64,000 nucleotides of DNA from Bodonicaedibacter sp963693005 (lineage in GTDB: Bacteria; Pseudomonadota; Alphaproteobacteria; UBA6184), in assembly GCA_963693005.1 (NCBI GenBank), contig OY843726.1, positions 186,001 to 250,000 of the forward strand. Direction: 5' to 3'. Both the position numbers and the translations under genes were made by a program. Below the pieces are notes generated by a model. The model did not search any database, was not told where the DNA came from, and worked only from the letters and a program-made list of their open reading frames with translations. Positions 6,334 to 15,262 of the stretch are shown here, in pieces. Position 1 is the first letter of the stretch, and every line of letters starts with the position of its first letter.

Positions 6334-8688
6334 TCAATTTTTTTTGTACTCAAATGAACAACGAACTACAGTTCCTGACTCATGACTAAGAGTAACATGC
6401 CCAGCATGAAGTTTCATGATTTTTTTAATTAACGAAAAACCCAGCCCAGTAATAACTCGCTGACCACGTTTAAGCTTTTTAGAGGCCCCATAAGTATCTT
6501 CATAAGGAATAACCGCTTGTTCCGTTGACATTTCAACACAAATTGAACTTCCGTCTCCCTCAATTGTAATTTTAATCAACTCTTTTTGCTTAGCAAAAAC
6601 AATCGCATTGCGCAGCAAGTTAAAAAACATTTGTTTTAATCGACGCAAGTCACCTTTAATTGTAAAATTAAATCTCGTATCATACGCCAAGACTACGTTA
6701 AGAGACTTCTCGTCAATACGCTCAGCCAACGTTTGATTAACGTTCTTTATTAACTCCACTAAGTTAATATCAGATGTTTTTAGTGCTGCATTTCCAGATT
6801 CAATAGACGCTAAATCATTTGCATCTTCAATAAAACGCAAAATTTGATCAATCTCCTGCCAAACACTTCGCAATATCTCTTGATATTTCTCGGGCACTTC
6901 CCCAAACCTAGACTCAAATATATCCGTAAAGTTAACTAACACACGTCGTAATGGGTACTTAACCCCCTGATGCACCGTGGCAATAAAGTCAGATTTTACG
7001 CTATGTGCCAATTCCAAAGCCTCACTGCGCTCAAGTAGGCTTTTCTCAATGCGATACCGGTCAGATATATCTAAAAATGTTAATAGGTTCGATCCATCCG
7101 GTAAAGGTGTATACAAATAGTCATATACTACGTCATTATATAATTTAATTCGCCCTTCTTTTTTCTGACTTCGATCAATAATCTTAGCCCGAATTCTACT
7201 TTTAAAATTTTCCCAATTTGGATCATAATGATTATAGTCAATATACTGTTTAATTGTCCCAATAACTGTATCCAAGTGCGGGGATGCCTCCAGGTCCTTA
7301 CTTTCATAGTTCCACATTTTACAAAAAGCAGAGTTAAACAACTTTAACTTATGGTCAGAGCCAAATACAGCTAACCCCTCAAATAAGTTATCCGCTACCT
7401 GGCGGTGAACTGCCAATAACGTATTATAACTACGTTCTAAGCTAAGATGGTCTGTAATGTCGTTGAACGTTAACATTAACCCACCATCATGATAAGGGGC
7501 CGTCACCATTCTCGCAGTTCGCCCATCAGGGTAGTAAGCAATATCTTCTATGGGCTCTAACAAGTTATTAAAGCAACCTAAACGGCGGCTTTTGTACGAC
7601 AAAAAGTCTTCAGTGTCCGGTATTTTTCTCAACACACGCAACTCTTCCAGAACCTCACTAAACGTAGGCTTAGTCTCTAGCCACTCTGCATCCAATTCAA
7701 ACATACTTAAAAAAGGTGCATTAAAAAACTCAACCTGCTGTTGGCTATTATAAATAATCACAGGCAGAGAAATAACTTCTAAAACTTCTTTCATCGACAA
7801 GTTCAAGTGATAAATGTCGTTTTGTAGTTTTTCTTCAGTACTCAAATTCAACATGTAGCCCAGCACACTCTTCTTGCCTGTAGGGGTTTCGGAAATCTCC
7901 ACAAAGTGGCGGTCATTATGCATAACAATATGCGATCGTTGCGTCTGCGTTTGCTGAGTACGCACAACTAAGTCCGTCAAATTTGGTAATCTCCCGCCCT
8001 GCTGCCAAGATTTTAATATCAGCTGATCTGTTAAAGCTTTATCTACGCTACAATCCAAGGCATTAGCATAGGCTTTATTGCAATACAATAACTCCTCAGT
8101 ACTTGACTTATACCAAACGGGCACTGGCAGTTGGTTTAAGATTTTTTGCATCATTTCATGTTCTACTTGCAGCTCACTAACAACATCATTCAACAGCTTT
8201 ATCTTTGCTGCTTGATGTGAAATATTGCGAACCCAAATTACATAAAAAAAGCGACCCCTAAACTTGCGTGAGGCCCCCATAAGTCTAAAAGTATCTCCGT
8301 TTTTTGACTTTAACTCTTGTTGATACTTTCTCTGCGTTTCGACAGTTTTACAAAAAACTTCCAAATTAAATCCTACAAAAAAAACTTCTAATCTTTTTAT
8401 AGGGATACTTGGAGCTGTACCACCTCCCATATCTTCTTTTAATCGCCTAGAGCAAAGCGCCATCTTATCTTTACTCCACCAACTTAACCATTCATCCGCC
8501 TGCCCTCGCAAAAGCTCTGCGTGTTGAAAGTTGTGTTGGTCTCTTAATTTTGATATAAAAAAAAGTCGGAACAACAAATACCCTAACGCAATAACGAGCA
8601 CTCCGCACAACGAAAACAGAAACAACAGAAACGTGGGGCTATGATCAACAACATAGCCAAAAAGACTTTTAAAAGGTTCAAACATCAT
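6334..8688 (-). CDS. DivL-like multi-PAS sensor histidine (pseudo)kinase
   Basis: 784 residues: one membrane segment near the N-terminus (about 19-45), a cytoplasmic region with at least three PAS-like modules (about 175-285, 300-415, 425-545), then a DHp helix pair and a C-terminal HATPase domain. The N box is present (FFNLLRNA, about 688-695) and a GLGF stretch lies near 748-751, but a clear D-x-G-x-G box is missing. In the H box, SDFIATVHQGVKYPL (566-580), the normal phosphorylated His aligns with Gln574, and a His sits one place earlier. This resembles DivL of Caulobacter, which has Tyr there and acts as a non-canonical regulator of CckA/CtrA. The architecture supports a DivL-type role; orthology is not proven. 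Confidence 0.75.
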   Translation of the reverse strand: MMFEPFKSLFGYVVDHSPTFLLFLFSLCGVLVIALGYLLFRLFFISKLRDQHNFQHAELLRGQADEWLSWWSKDKMALCSRRLKEDMGGGTAPSIPIKRLEVFFVGFNLEVFCKTVETQRKYQQELKSKNGDTFRLMGASRKFRGRFFYVIWVRNISHQAAKIKLLNDVVSELQVEHEMMQKILNQLPVPVWYKSSTEELLYCNKAYANALDCSVDKALTDQLILKSWQQGGRLPNLTDLVVRTQQTQTQRSHIVMHNDRHFVEISETPTGKKSVLGYMLNLSTEEKLQNDIYHLNLSMKEVLEVISLPVIIYNSQQQVEFFNAPFLSMFELDAEWLETKPTFSEVLEELRVLRKIPDTEDFLSYKSRRLGCFNNLLEPIEDIAYYPDGRTARMVTAPYHDGGLMLTFNDITDHLSLERSYNTLLAVHRQVADNLFEGLAVFGSDHKLKLFNSAFCKMWNYESKDLEASPHLDTVIGTIKQYIDYNHYDPNWENFKSRIRAKIIDRSQKKEGRIKLYNDVVYDYLYTPLPDGSNLLTFLDISDRYRIEKSLLERSEALELAHSVKSDFIATVHQGVKYPLRRVLVNFTDIFESRFGEVPEKYQEILRSVWQEIDQILRFIEDANDLASIESGNAALKTSDINLVELIKNVNQTLAERIDEKSLNVVLAYDTRFNFTIKGDLRRLKQMFFNLLRNAIVFAKQKELIKITIEGDGSSICVEMSTEQAVIPYEDTYGASKKLKRGQRVITGLGFSLIKKIMKLHAGHVTLSHESGTVVRCSFEYKKN

Positions 8689-8727
8689 TTATTATTTATT
8701 TTTTCTTATTTTATTAAATTTTTCTCA

Positions 8728-9846
8728 ATGATTCAACTAAATCACATAGCAAGCCTCTTTAAATTATTATCATGCTTTTGCTTGCTGTCCCTATACCATA
8801 TTACTAACTCTATCGGAAAGCCCTTACAAAAAGGCCCCATCTTTGCTGCTATCGCAGTTGATGCAAAAAACGCATCCGTGCTTTATCAGCACAATGCACG
8901 CATAAACACCCCCCCAGCATCACTTACAAAGCTCATGACATTATTAATGCTATTTGATGCATTAGAACAAAAAAAACTTACATTAACCCAGAAAGTTCCC
9001 ATATCTAAACGATCATCCGGACAACCTCCGTGTAAATTGGGGTTGCATCCTTCCTCCAACATAACCGTAAAGGAGTTAATTTTATCATTAGTCACCAAAT
9101 CTGCTAATGATTCTGCTTGCGCGGCGGCAGAGCTATTAGCCGGCTCCGAAGTTAATTTCGCAAAACACATGACTTTTCGAGCAAAAGAATTTGGGATGAA
9201 ACAAACCACATTTAAAAATGCATCAGGCCTACCGGCTTCCGGCCAAATAACAACTGCAGAAGATATGGCAGTTTTAGGTCTTATCACCCTAAAGCATTAC
9301 AAAAAGTACTTTCATTTTTTTGAAACCAGGCAATTTTGCTATCATAAAAAGTGTCATGTTAACCATAACTATCGCTTACTCTCAAATAAAAAGTTCCGCT
9401 TTAATGGCATAAAAACTGGCTATACAAATTTATCAAAATTCAATGTTATTTCGTCACACAAAAATAAACATAACCAAGAGATTATTATTGTAATATTAGG
9501 AGGAACCTCTCCTACCTCTCGCGATAAAAAAGTAATTGAAATCGCATCTAAAATTGAACAACGTTCACAACTTTTAAGCTCTCCCTCAACTCACACACCT
9601 ACCCCAAAAGGAACCTTAAGTTTATCTGTTGGCTGCTACGCCAGCAAAATCCGTGCAGAATCAGCCCTAGCACACGCTATAAACCACACTCACAGCCGAA
9701 AGTCTATCAGTTCATCCATTCGAAAAATTCAGCAAAAAGGACGAACATTATATCAAGCTGTTTTAAGTCAGCTAACTGAAGAGGATGTTAATCACATTAC
9801 GGGCGTACTCAGCTACTTTCATATTCCCTGTCAACGAATAAAGTAA
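8728..9846 (+). CDS. D-alanyl-D-alanine carboxypeptidase with C-terminal SPOR-like domain
   Basis: A serine peptidase S11 penicillin-binding protein. From ATG 8728 it has 372 residues, a hydrophobic signal segment (about 7-28), the catalytic SLTK (65-68), SAN (125-127) and KTG (229-231) motifs. The last 75 residues (LSLSVGCYASKIRAESAL and onward) look like a SPOR peptidoglycan-binding domain. It removes the terminal D-Ala of peptidoglycan stem peptides in the periplasm. An earlier in-frame ATG at 8641 would overlap the start of the divergent divL-like gene by 48 bp and bury the signal peptide, so I prefer 8728. No clear ribosome site is visible for either. The DacC/DacF subgroup is not resolved. 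Confidence 0.85.
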   Translation: MIQLNHIASLFKLLSCFCLLSLYHITNSIGKPLQKGPIFAAIAVDAKNASVLYQHNARINTPPASLTKLMTLLMLFDALEQKKLTLTQKVPISKRSSGQPPCKLGLHPSSNITVKELILSLVTKSANDSACAAAELLAGSEVNFAKHMTFRAKEFGMKQTTFKNASGLPASGQITTAEDMAVLGLITLKHYKKYFHFFETRQFCYHKKCHVNHNYRLLSNKKFRFNGIKTGYTNLSKFNVISSHKNKHNQEIIIVILGGTSPTSRDKKVIEIASKIEQRSQLLSSPSTHTPTPKGTLSLSVGCYASKIRAESALAHAINHTHSRKSISSSIRKIQQKGRTLYQAVLSQLTEEDVNHITGVLSYFHIPCQRIK

Positions 9847-9909
9847 CACCTTCTGTCCCTTCATTTTAAATTAAATTTCCAATTTCAACTAATCTTACCC
9901 AGCAAAAAC

Positions 9910-9939
9910 TTGATTTATAACAACCATCAACGCTATATA
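9910..9939 (+). promoter_or_regulatory. promoter before the MFS gene
   Basis: TTGATT (9910-9915), an 18-bp spacer and TATATA (9934-9939) lie about 30 bp before the MFS transporter start. Both boxes are close to the sigma-70 consensus. Confidence 0.45.
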
Positions 9940-9968
9940 TTTAAGCTAATACTTTAAAAGAGGAAAGA

Positions 9969-11180
9969 ATGTCACACTCTCGTGCTGTCGCCTGGACCAT
10001 ATGGATTATTGCATCAGTTTTTTATGCCTATCAGTACGTTTTGCGCCTAATCCCAAATGTCATGTTCGATGAAATTATGAAGCAGTTCAATCTAGACGCG
10101 GCAACTTTTGGGCAGATTGCCGGAATCTACTATATTGGATACGCATTTATGCATTTACCTCTTGGAATTCTTCTTGACAAATACGGCCCTCGGAAAGTAA
10201 TGTCTGCTTGTATATTAATGAGCGCTCTCAGCGTGACACCTATTTTGTTTGCAACTCACTGGATCTTTCCTTTAGTTGGCAGGCTTTTGCTCGGTATCGG
10301 CTCTTCTGCGGCTATTCTAGGTGCTTTTAAAATTATTCGAATGTCGTTTAAAGAATCTCAATTTACTCGCATGCTTAGTTTTTCTGTAACTATCGGCCTT
10401 TTAGGCGCTATTTATGGAGGCACCCCTGTAAGTTTCATGACTCAAAAGCTTGGTTATCTGCTTGTTATTCAAATTTTCACAGTCTCTGGTATCGCCTTAG
10501 CACTTTTTACATATTTAATCGTCCCCGAAATGGAAAAAACTCAGACTTCTTCTGTGTTGTCCGACTTAAAAGAAGTTCTAGGAAACAAAAAAGTTATATG
10601 GTTCTCATTTATGGCTGGACTTATGGTGGGGCCACTTGAAGGCTTTTCAGATGTATGGGGCAGCGCTTTTTTTAAACACGCTTATAATTTTGATTCAGTA
10701 TTAGCTGCTACCCTACCCTCTCTAATTTTCGTGGGTATGTCATTTGGCGGCCCCATTCTTAGCTTCATCGCTGAAAAAACTGGCCGGTATACAGGCACCA
10801 TTAGCGGAGCAGCAATTGTGATGTCTCTAACATTCTTTTCGTTACTCTCCGGTAAAATGATGCCTGAAACAGCAAGTCTAGCAATGATTATTATCGGTGT
10901 ATGCTGTGCCTACCAAATCTTAGCCGTTTACAAAGCGTCTACTTACGTTAATGGCCGAGTTGCCGGAATAACTACAGCTGTTGCAAACATGATCATTATG
11001 GTGTTTGGTTACGGCTTCCACTCAGCTATTGGACTCGTCATGAAAGCAACTGGAGGGCCCAACTCAGCGAAAGCCTACGTATATGGAGTAGCGGTTATCC
11101 CAGTTGCGCTTGTAATCAGTGCTCTTGGTTTAATTGCACTAATGTACTCTTACAGAAAAAAATCAACCGCGCGTTGCTAA
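9969..11180 (+). CDS. MFS transporter
   Basis: 403 residues with about 12 hydrophobic segments. Between segments 2 and 3 it has GILLDKYGPRKVM, the MFS motif A (G-x-L-x-D-x-x-G-R-R/K). The N-terminus, with YAYQYVLRLIPNVM, resembles a group of MFS carriers common in Rickettsiales-like and Legionella-like intracellular bacteria; the substrate of these is mostly unknown. An AGAGGAAAG ribosome site lies just before the ATG, and a promoter is visible upstream. It ends convergent to the rhodanese gene with a 4-bp overlap of the coding ends. Substrate not predictable from sequence. Confidence 0.82.
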   Translation: MSHSRAVAWTIWIIASVFYAYQYVLRLIPNVMFDEIMKQFNLDAATFGQIAGIYYIGYAFMHLPLGILLDKYGPRKVMSACILMSALSVTPILFATHWIFPLVGRLLLGIGSSAAILGAFKIIRMSFKESQFTRMLSFSVTIGLLGAIYGGTPVSFMTQKLGYLLVIQIFTVSGIALALFTYLIVPEMEKTQTSSVLSDLKEVLGNKKVIWFSFMAGLMVGPLEGFSDVWGSAFFKHAYNFDSVLAATLPSLIFVGMSFGGPILSFIAEKTGRYTGTISGAAIVMSLTFFSLLSGKMMPETASLAMIIIGVCCAYQILAVYKASTYVNGRVAGITTAVANMIIMVFGYGFHSAIGLVMKATGGPNSAKAYVYGVAVIPVALVISALGLIALMYSYRKKSTARC

Positions 11181-11530
11181 CTTGTAACCGTATTAAGGTC
11201 ATATGCAAGTGGGTAGCCTTGGGCTGCCCAAGCTTTTGTTCCACCCTTTACATAAATGCAGTCTGGAACCCCCATCTCTGCCAGAATTTTTGCAGCCACT
11301 AGTGATCTTCTATCTGACAAACAAATCACATATAAGCCATCGCCCACGTTTTGTTCTGGCAACATCTCAAGTGCAGAACTTAACTTGTTTAATAATGTAT
11401 CTAATGGTAAAAGCTTTGCCTCTGGAACATGACCAGTTTTAAACTCCTCCTCCGAGCGGACATCAATCAATAAAAGCTTCTTATCCATCTGAATCTTTTC
11501 ATACAATTCTTCCACTTCAATAAATCGCAT
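11177..11530 (-). CDS. rhodanese-domain protein
   Basis: 117 residues, a single rhodanese domain. It has LLIDVRSEEEFKTGHVPEAK, the CH2A-like block, and VICLSDRRS (about 80-88) with the active Cys at the start of the loop. It ends with GGTKAWAAQGYPL, the typical final motif. Such proteins carry a persulfide and transfer sulfur or act as sulfur carriers. I chose ATG 11530 because a GGAGAG site lies 5 bp before it; a longer frame starting 60 bp upstream lies inside cca. Its start overlaps the cca stop by 14 bp, which suggests translational coupling. It is the last gene of the hydrolase-tyrS-bcp-cca operon. Confidence 0.82.
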   Translation of the reverse strand: MRFIEVEELYEKIQMDKKLLLIDVRSEEEFKTGHVPEAKLLPLDTLLNKLSSALEMLPEQNVGDGLYVICLSDRRSLVAAKILAEMGVPDCIYVKGGTKAWAAQGYPLAYDLNTVTS

Positions 11531-12767
11531 TTTTCTCTCCAAATTTTTTATATTGCTCCAAAGCATACTCCAAACATGCATCTTTTCCATGAGACATTTT
11601 GTGCTTTAACCACCATGACTCAGTATTTCTAAGAGCACTTCCTAACAACGGCCCTGAAGCCACGCCTAACAGCAACAAATCTTGTCCTGTTATAGGCAGC
11701 TTGGGGACTTTAAAGTTATCCACAGCCTCAAACCTACTCAAAACTGCACTCACTGCTTCATCAGAATACGCCTCATTTAACATCGCATGCAATAAATAAA
11801 CGTCTTTATACAAATTTTTTCCTAGGCGATATATATCTACAATATCTATAGTTTGATGATTGATCTTAGCTGCAAAAGTCACATTTAAACGCTTTTGTAT
11901 TTTTCTAGGAATCGCTGAATCTAGTATCTCAGCCGATTTTATCCCACCTAACACGCCATAAAAAACATCACCTCTTAACATGCCCTGAACCCACGGGATA
12001 GTTTGCTGCAAATTTTCTAACGACCAATCTAAATCACAAACACTTCCAATCAAGCCCGAATCTATCAAAGCCGACAAACTTTTTATTGGGTAACAACTTT
12101 GAAATATTTTGCATAACTCACTCCACTTACGTTCATAAGACACACTTTCTAAGCCCTCTCGCATATCTAGACAGACACGCAATGTCTCATTGTTATAACT
12201 GCCTGAATCGAAAGCGCCCATAAACCTAAAAAACCGTATAATTCTTAAGTAATCTTCCCTTATACGCGCTTCAGCGTTTCCTATAAATATCAGCTGCTGC
12301 TTTTCTAAGTCTTCCACTCCCGACCCTAATGGGTCGTAATACGTTCCATCCCAGTCCGCATATAATGCATTCACTGTAAAGTCTCTCCTCTCGGCATCTA
12401 ACCCCCAATCTTTGCTAAAACACACAACTGGATGTCGACCATCTGTTGAAACATCTCTACGTAAGGAGGTCACCTCATACATTTTGGAGTTGATTAAAAT
12501 TGAAATTGTACCAAATTTAATCCCTGTAGGGATTGATTGGACTCCCAAAAGCAAACACATCTCTGAAAACTTTTCTGGAGTTGTATCTACTGCAAAATCT
12601 AAGTCATCATGCTCAGCTGAAAACCTTCCAAGAAGCGTTTCACGAACTGCACCTCCAACTAGTCTCATACGAACTTCAGGAAACGTGTTAGCTAGGGCCT
12701 CTAAAAATCTCCCTACTGATTCGTTAGCTTGCCACGGAGGCTTTAAGAAGCAGCCTAATGGAATCAT
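11517..12767 (-). CDS. cca: CCA tRNA nucleotidyltransferase / poly(A) polymerase family
   Basis: 416 residues. The head domain has LVGGAVRE (about 36-43) and the metal-binding pair in DLDFAVD (Asp55, Asp57), then DAERRDFTVNALY, followed by REDYLRIIRFFRF in the neck. These are the class II nucleotidyltransferase motifs. The length and the alphaproteobacterial context suggest an enzyme that adds or repairs the CCA end of tRNAs. Separation of CCA-adding enzyme from poly(A) polymerase is not safe by eye. The tRNA-Leu gene in this window already encodes CCA, so repair would be its main task there. It starts 3 bp after the bcp stop and ends in TGA. Confidence 0.9.
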   Translation of the reverse strand: MIPLGCFLKPPWQANESVGRFLEALANTFPEVRMRLVGGAVRETLLGRFSAEHDDLDFAVDTTPEKFSEMCLLLGVQSIPTGIKFGTISILINSKMYEVTSLRRDVSTDGRHPVVCFSKDWGLDAERRDFTVNALYADWDGTYYDPLGSGVEDLEKQQLIFIGNAEARIREDYLRIIRFFRFMGAFDSGSYNNETLRVCLDMREGLESVSYERKWSELCKIFQSCYPIKSLSALIDSGLIGSVCDLDWSLENLQQTIPWVQGMLRGDVFYGVLGGIKSAEILDSAIPRKIQKRLNVTFAAKINHQTIDIVDIYRLGKNLYKDVYLLHAMLNEAYSDEAVSAVLSRFEAVDNFKVPKLPITGQDLLLLGVASGPLLGSALRNTESWWLKHKMSHGKDACLEYALEQYKKFGEKNAIY

Positions 12768-12769
12768 AC

Positions 12770-13228
12770 TTATTGATTAAGCGCTAAAATTACTTCTTGA
12801 ACGTGATTTGAGACCTTAACCTTTGGCCAAACCTTTTTCAGAACCCCACGTTCATCAAGTAAAAATGTCGTCCGAACTATACCAAAATACTTCCTCCTAA
12901 ACATGGACTTCTCCTTCCATACTCCAAATAACGAAGACACCTCTCCCGTTTCATCTGCCCCCAAAGGAAAATTCAACTGGTATTTTTCTTTAAATTTTTT
13001 ATGACTAGAAACTGAATCCTTGGATATACCGATTACTGCACAGTTCAGCTGATTAAATTGCGCCATAGATTCACGAAAATCACAGGCTTCCGTTGTACAT
13101 CCCGGAGTATTATCTTTAGGATAAAAATAAACTAAAACATGCTTCCCCTTATGTTCTGATAATACAAACTTTGTATCCTCATCTGTTGCTATTGAAAAGT
13201 CTGGAACTGCCTCATTCACTTCTAACAT
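12770..13228 (-). CDS. bcp: thioredoxin-dependent thiol peroxidase Bcp (peroxiredoxin Q)
   Basis: 152 residues. The peroxidatic Cys is in TPGCTTEACDF (Cys44), with a resolving Cys five residues on (Cys49), the PrxQ/BCP pattern. KDNTPGCT is preceded by VLVYFYPKD as in all family members. It reduces hydroperoxides with thioredoxin; trxB lies 5 kb away. A perfect AAGGAG site lies 6 bp before ATG 13228. The in-frame ATG two codons earlier directly touches this site and is less likely. It lies between tyrS and cca in the same operon. Confidence 0.93.
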   Translation of the reverse strand: MLEVNEAVPDFSIATDEDTKFVLSEHKGKHVLVYFYPKDNTPGCTTEACDFRESMAQFNQLNCAVIGISKDSVSSHKKFKEKYQLNFPLGADETGEVSSLFGVWKEKSMFRRKYFGIVRTTFLLDERGVLKKVWPKVKVSNHVQEVILALNQ

Positions 13229-13243
13229 AGCCATCTCCTTGAT

Positions 13244-14533
13244 TTAATTAATAATGCGAATTAATGCATTTTTCTTCTTGCCTACCGATACCTTTATCAC
13301 TGCTTCCTCAGGCAACTCAATCACTGCATTCTCATCAGATATTGTTATGTTTTGCAGCCTTACCCCTTTACCACGAATTAGTCGTCTAGCTTCGCCATTT
13401 GAGGAAGACAACCCACTTAAAACTACACACTCAAAAGCTAGTAACTTACTTGCTCCATCTCTAACAACATCAACGACAGGCAACGATGTTTCTAAGATAG
13501 GATTACCTTGATCATCTTGCCCAGAAATTTCATATGCTACTTGATCCTCTTTCTCAAACAGCTTAACCGTAGTTTCATGTATAGACGTTAGAGCCCCCTC
13601 ACCTCTAACAATTTTTGTCACCTCATCAGCAAGCAGCTTTTTAATTTCATTCAAATCCTGACCTTTTAGATCAGAAAACTTTGAAATTTCATTTAACGAA
13701 AGATCAGTAAATAACTTTAAAAACTTAATAACATCATCATCGTGAGTATTTCTCCAAAACTGCCAAAAATCATAGTCTGATAGCAAGTCTGGGTTTAGCC
13801 AAATTGCACCCTTCTCAGTTTTTCCCATCTTCGCACCAGAAGCAGTTGTCAATAATGGAGTCGTCAATCCAAATGATTCTTTTTTTGATACCTTTCGAAC
13901 AAACTCAACACCATTAATAATATTTGCCCATTGATCTGACCCCCCAATTTGCAAGATACAGCCCAACTCTTTGTTCAAATAATAATAGTCGTAGGCTTGA
14001 AACAGCATATAATTAAATTCCAAAAAACTAAGTGGCAACTGTTTGTCTAGGCGAGTTTTAATTGTATCAAATGTTAGCAACCTATTAACAGTAATATGGC
14101 AGCCAAAGTCTCGCAAAAAGTCTAAGTATGCCAACCTATTCAGCCAGGTCGCATTGTCTAAAATTTTAGCAGCGTTACTAACCACTCTAAAGTCAACAAA
14201 ACGCTCAAAGGAGGACTCAATCGACTTTATGTTTGAAGCGATTTCATCATCCGACAACATTTTGCGCATTTCGTTTTTAAAAGACGGGTCTCCAATACGC
14301 GCAGTAGCTCCCCCCATAATGACGAGCGGTGAATGCCCTGTTCGTTGTAATAATCGCAGCATCATAATCGGAACCATATGCCCAACATGAAGACTTATAG
14401 CAGTTGGGTCAAAGCCAGCATATGCAGTTATTTGTCCTTCAGACATTTTATTGTCTAAAGCTGCTAAATCTGTACATTGATGAATAAAACCTCGGCCCTG
14501 CGCTTCCCTTAAAAAGTCTGAATTTAAACTCAT
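13244..14533 (-). CDS. tyrS: tyrosine--tRNA ligase
   Basis: 429 residues, class I synthetase of the bacterial TyrS type. The HIGH motif is HVGH (49-52) after AGFDPTA. The KMSKS loop is KMGKT, as is usual in this TyrS group. A C-terminal S4 RNA-binding domain (SNGEARRLIRGKGVRL) recognises the tRNA. It charges tRNA-Tyr in the cytoplasm. Its ATG overlaps the stop of the upstream hydrolase gene by 4 bp (ATGA), so the two are probably coupled. bcp follows after 15 bp. Confidence 0.97.
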   Translation of the reverse strand: MSLNSDFLREAQGRGFIHQCTDLAALDNKMSEGQITAYAGFDPTAISLHVGHMVPIMMLRLLQRTGHSPLVIMGGATARIGDPSFKNEMRKMLSDDEIASNIKSIESSFERFVDFRVVSNAAKILDNATWLNRLAYLDFLRDFGCHITVNRLLTFDTIKTRLDKQLPLSFLEFNYMLFQAYDYYYLNKELGCILQIGGSDQWANIINGVEFVRKVSKKESFGLTTPLLTTASGAKMGKTEKGAIWLNPDLLSDYDFWQFWRNTHDDDVIKFLKLFTDLSLNEISKFSDLKGQDLNEIKKLLADEVTKIVRGEGALTSIHETTVKLFEKEDQVAYEISGQDDQGNPILETSLPVVDVVRDGASKLLAFECVVLSGLSSSNGEARRLIRGKGVRLQNITISDENAVIELPEEAVIKVSVGKKKNALIRIIN

Positions 14534-15174
14534 TGGGCTCCTCGTTTCTTTTCAATAAATCCTGATATTACTGCAGAAAATTCATCTAACTTACCGGTAA
14601 AGAAATGATCTGCCCCCTCTATCATTTCGCAAGCGATTGTAAGGTCTGACATGCGCGATATTTTATCTGCCAAATCCTGTGTTGCAGGAGGATAAACAAT
14701 TTCATCCAAAGTCCCTTGAATAAATAAACCTTCACGGTCAAATGGCAACATAAAACGAAAATCATATACATTTGCAGGTGGGCCTGCACAAATAAAATGG
14801 GCAACTTCTGGGTGTTTCTTCATCAATTGTAATGCCACCCACGCGCCAAAAGAAAATCCAGTAATCCAAGTTTCCGAAGCCTTTGGAAACTCTTTTTTCA
14901 TCCATTCCATCACATATACTGCATCACGCAATTCTCCTTCTCCAAAATCAAAATGCCCCGACGATTTCCCCACTCCTCGAAAATTAAATCTCACCACATG
15001 AAACCCTTGTTCTGAAAAAGTTTGATAGAGAGAGTATACAACCTTATTGTTCATGGTTCCTCCATGTTCAGGGTGCGGATGCAATACAATCATCATCGGA
15101 GCTTCTGGATTTGACGCAGGATTGTAACGAATTTCAACTTCGCCTTCGGGGGTGTTCAATACAGTTTCTGGCAT
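14530..15174 (-). CDS. alpha/beta hydrolase
   Basis: 214 residues with the alpha/beta hydrolase fold pattern: VLHPHPEHGGTMNNK near the N-terminus (oxyanion region), VRFNFRGVGKS, the nucleophile elbow GFSFGA (about residues 107-112), a candidate acid in the GTLDEIV loop, and the catalytic His in EGADHFF (about 189-195). This HPHP...GGTMNNK subgroup is common in alphaproteobacteria, often as an uncharacterised esterase or peptidase-like hydrolase. The substrate is unknown. It is the first gene of the tyrS operon and is divergent from the LOG gene. Confidence 0.87.
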   Translation of the reverse strand: MPETVLNTPEGEVEIRYNPASNPEAPMMIVLHPHPEHGGTMNNKVVYSLYQTFSEQGFHVVRFNFRGVGKSSGHFDFGEGELRDAVYVMEWMKKEFPKASETWITGFSFGAWVALQLMKKHPEVAHFICAGPPANVYDFRFMLPFDREGLFIQGTLDEIVYPPATQDLADKISRMSDLTIACEMIEGADHFFTGKLDEFSAVISGFIEKKRGAQ

Positions 15175-15200
15175 AATTACTCTTTAAAAAGTTGCATTTT

Positions 15201-15234
15201 TTAACGTGATATTAACGAGAATAGCTGTAATAAT
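15201..15234 (+). promoter_or_regulatory. possible CtrA box and -10 before the LOG gene
   Basis: TTAA-CGTGATA-TTAA (15201-15215) is an exact match to TTAA-N7-TTAA. A -10-like AATAAT follows at 15229-15234, with the -35 position falling in the right half of the box. It lies in the divergent gap between the hydrolase operon and the LOG gene and could serve either. Chance occurrence cannot be excluded. Confidence 0.35.
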
Positions 15235-15262
15235 CAAACACAGAATCAATAAAGAAAAAACA

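Noticed and set aside
8641..8727. Longer start for the carboxypeptidase
   Set aside because: It would overlap the divergent divL-like gene and place a basic stretch before the signal peptide.
13244..14533. TyrS with KMGKT instead of KMSKS as a sign of lost activity
   Set aside because: This loop form (K-[FM]-G-K-T) is common in the bacterial TyrS group, so it is not a defect.
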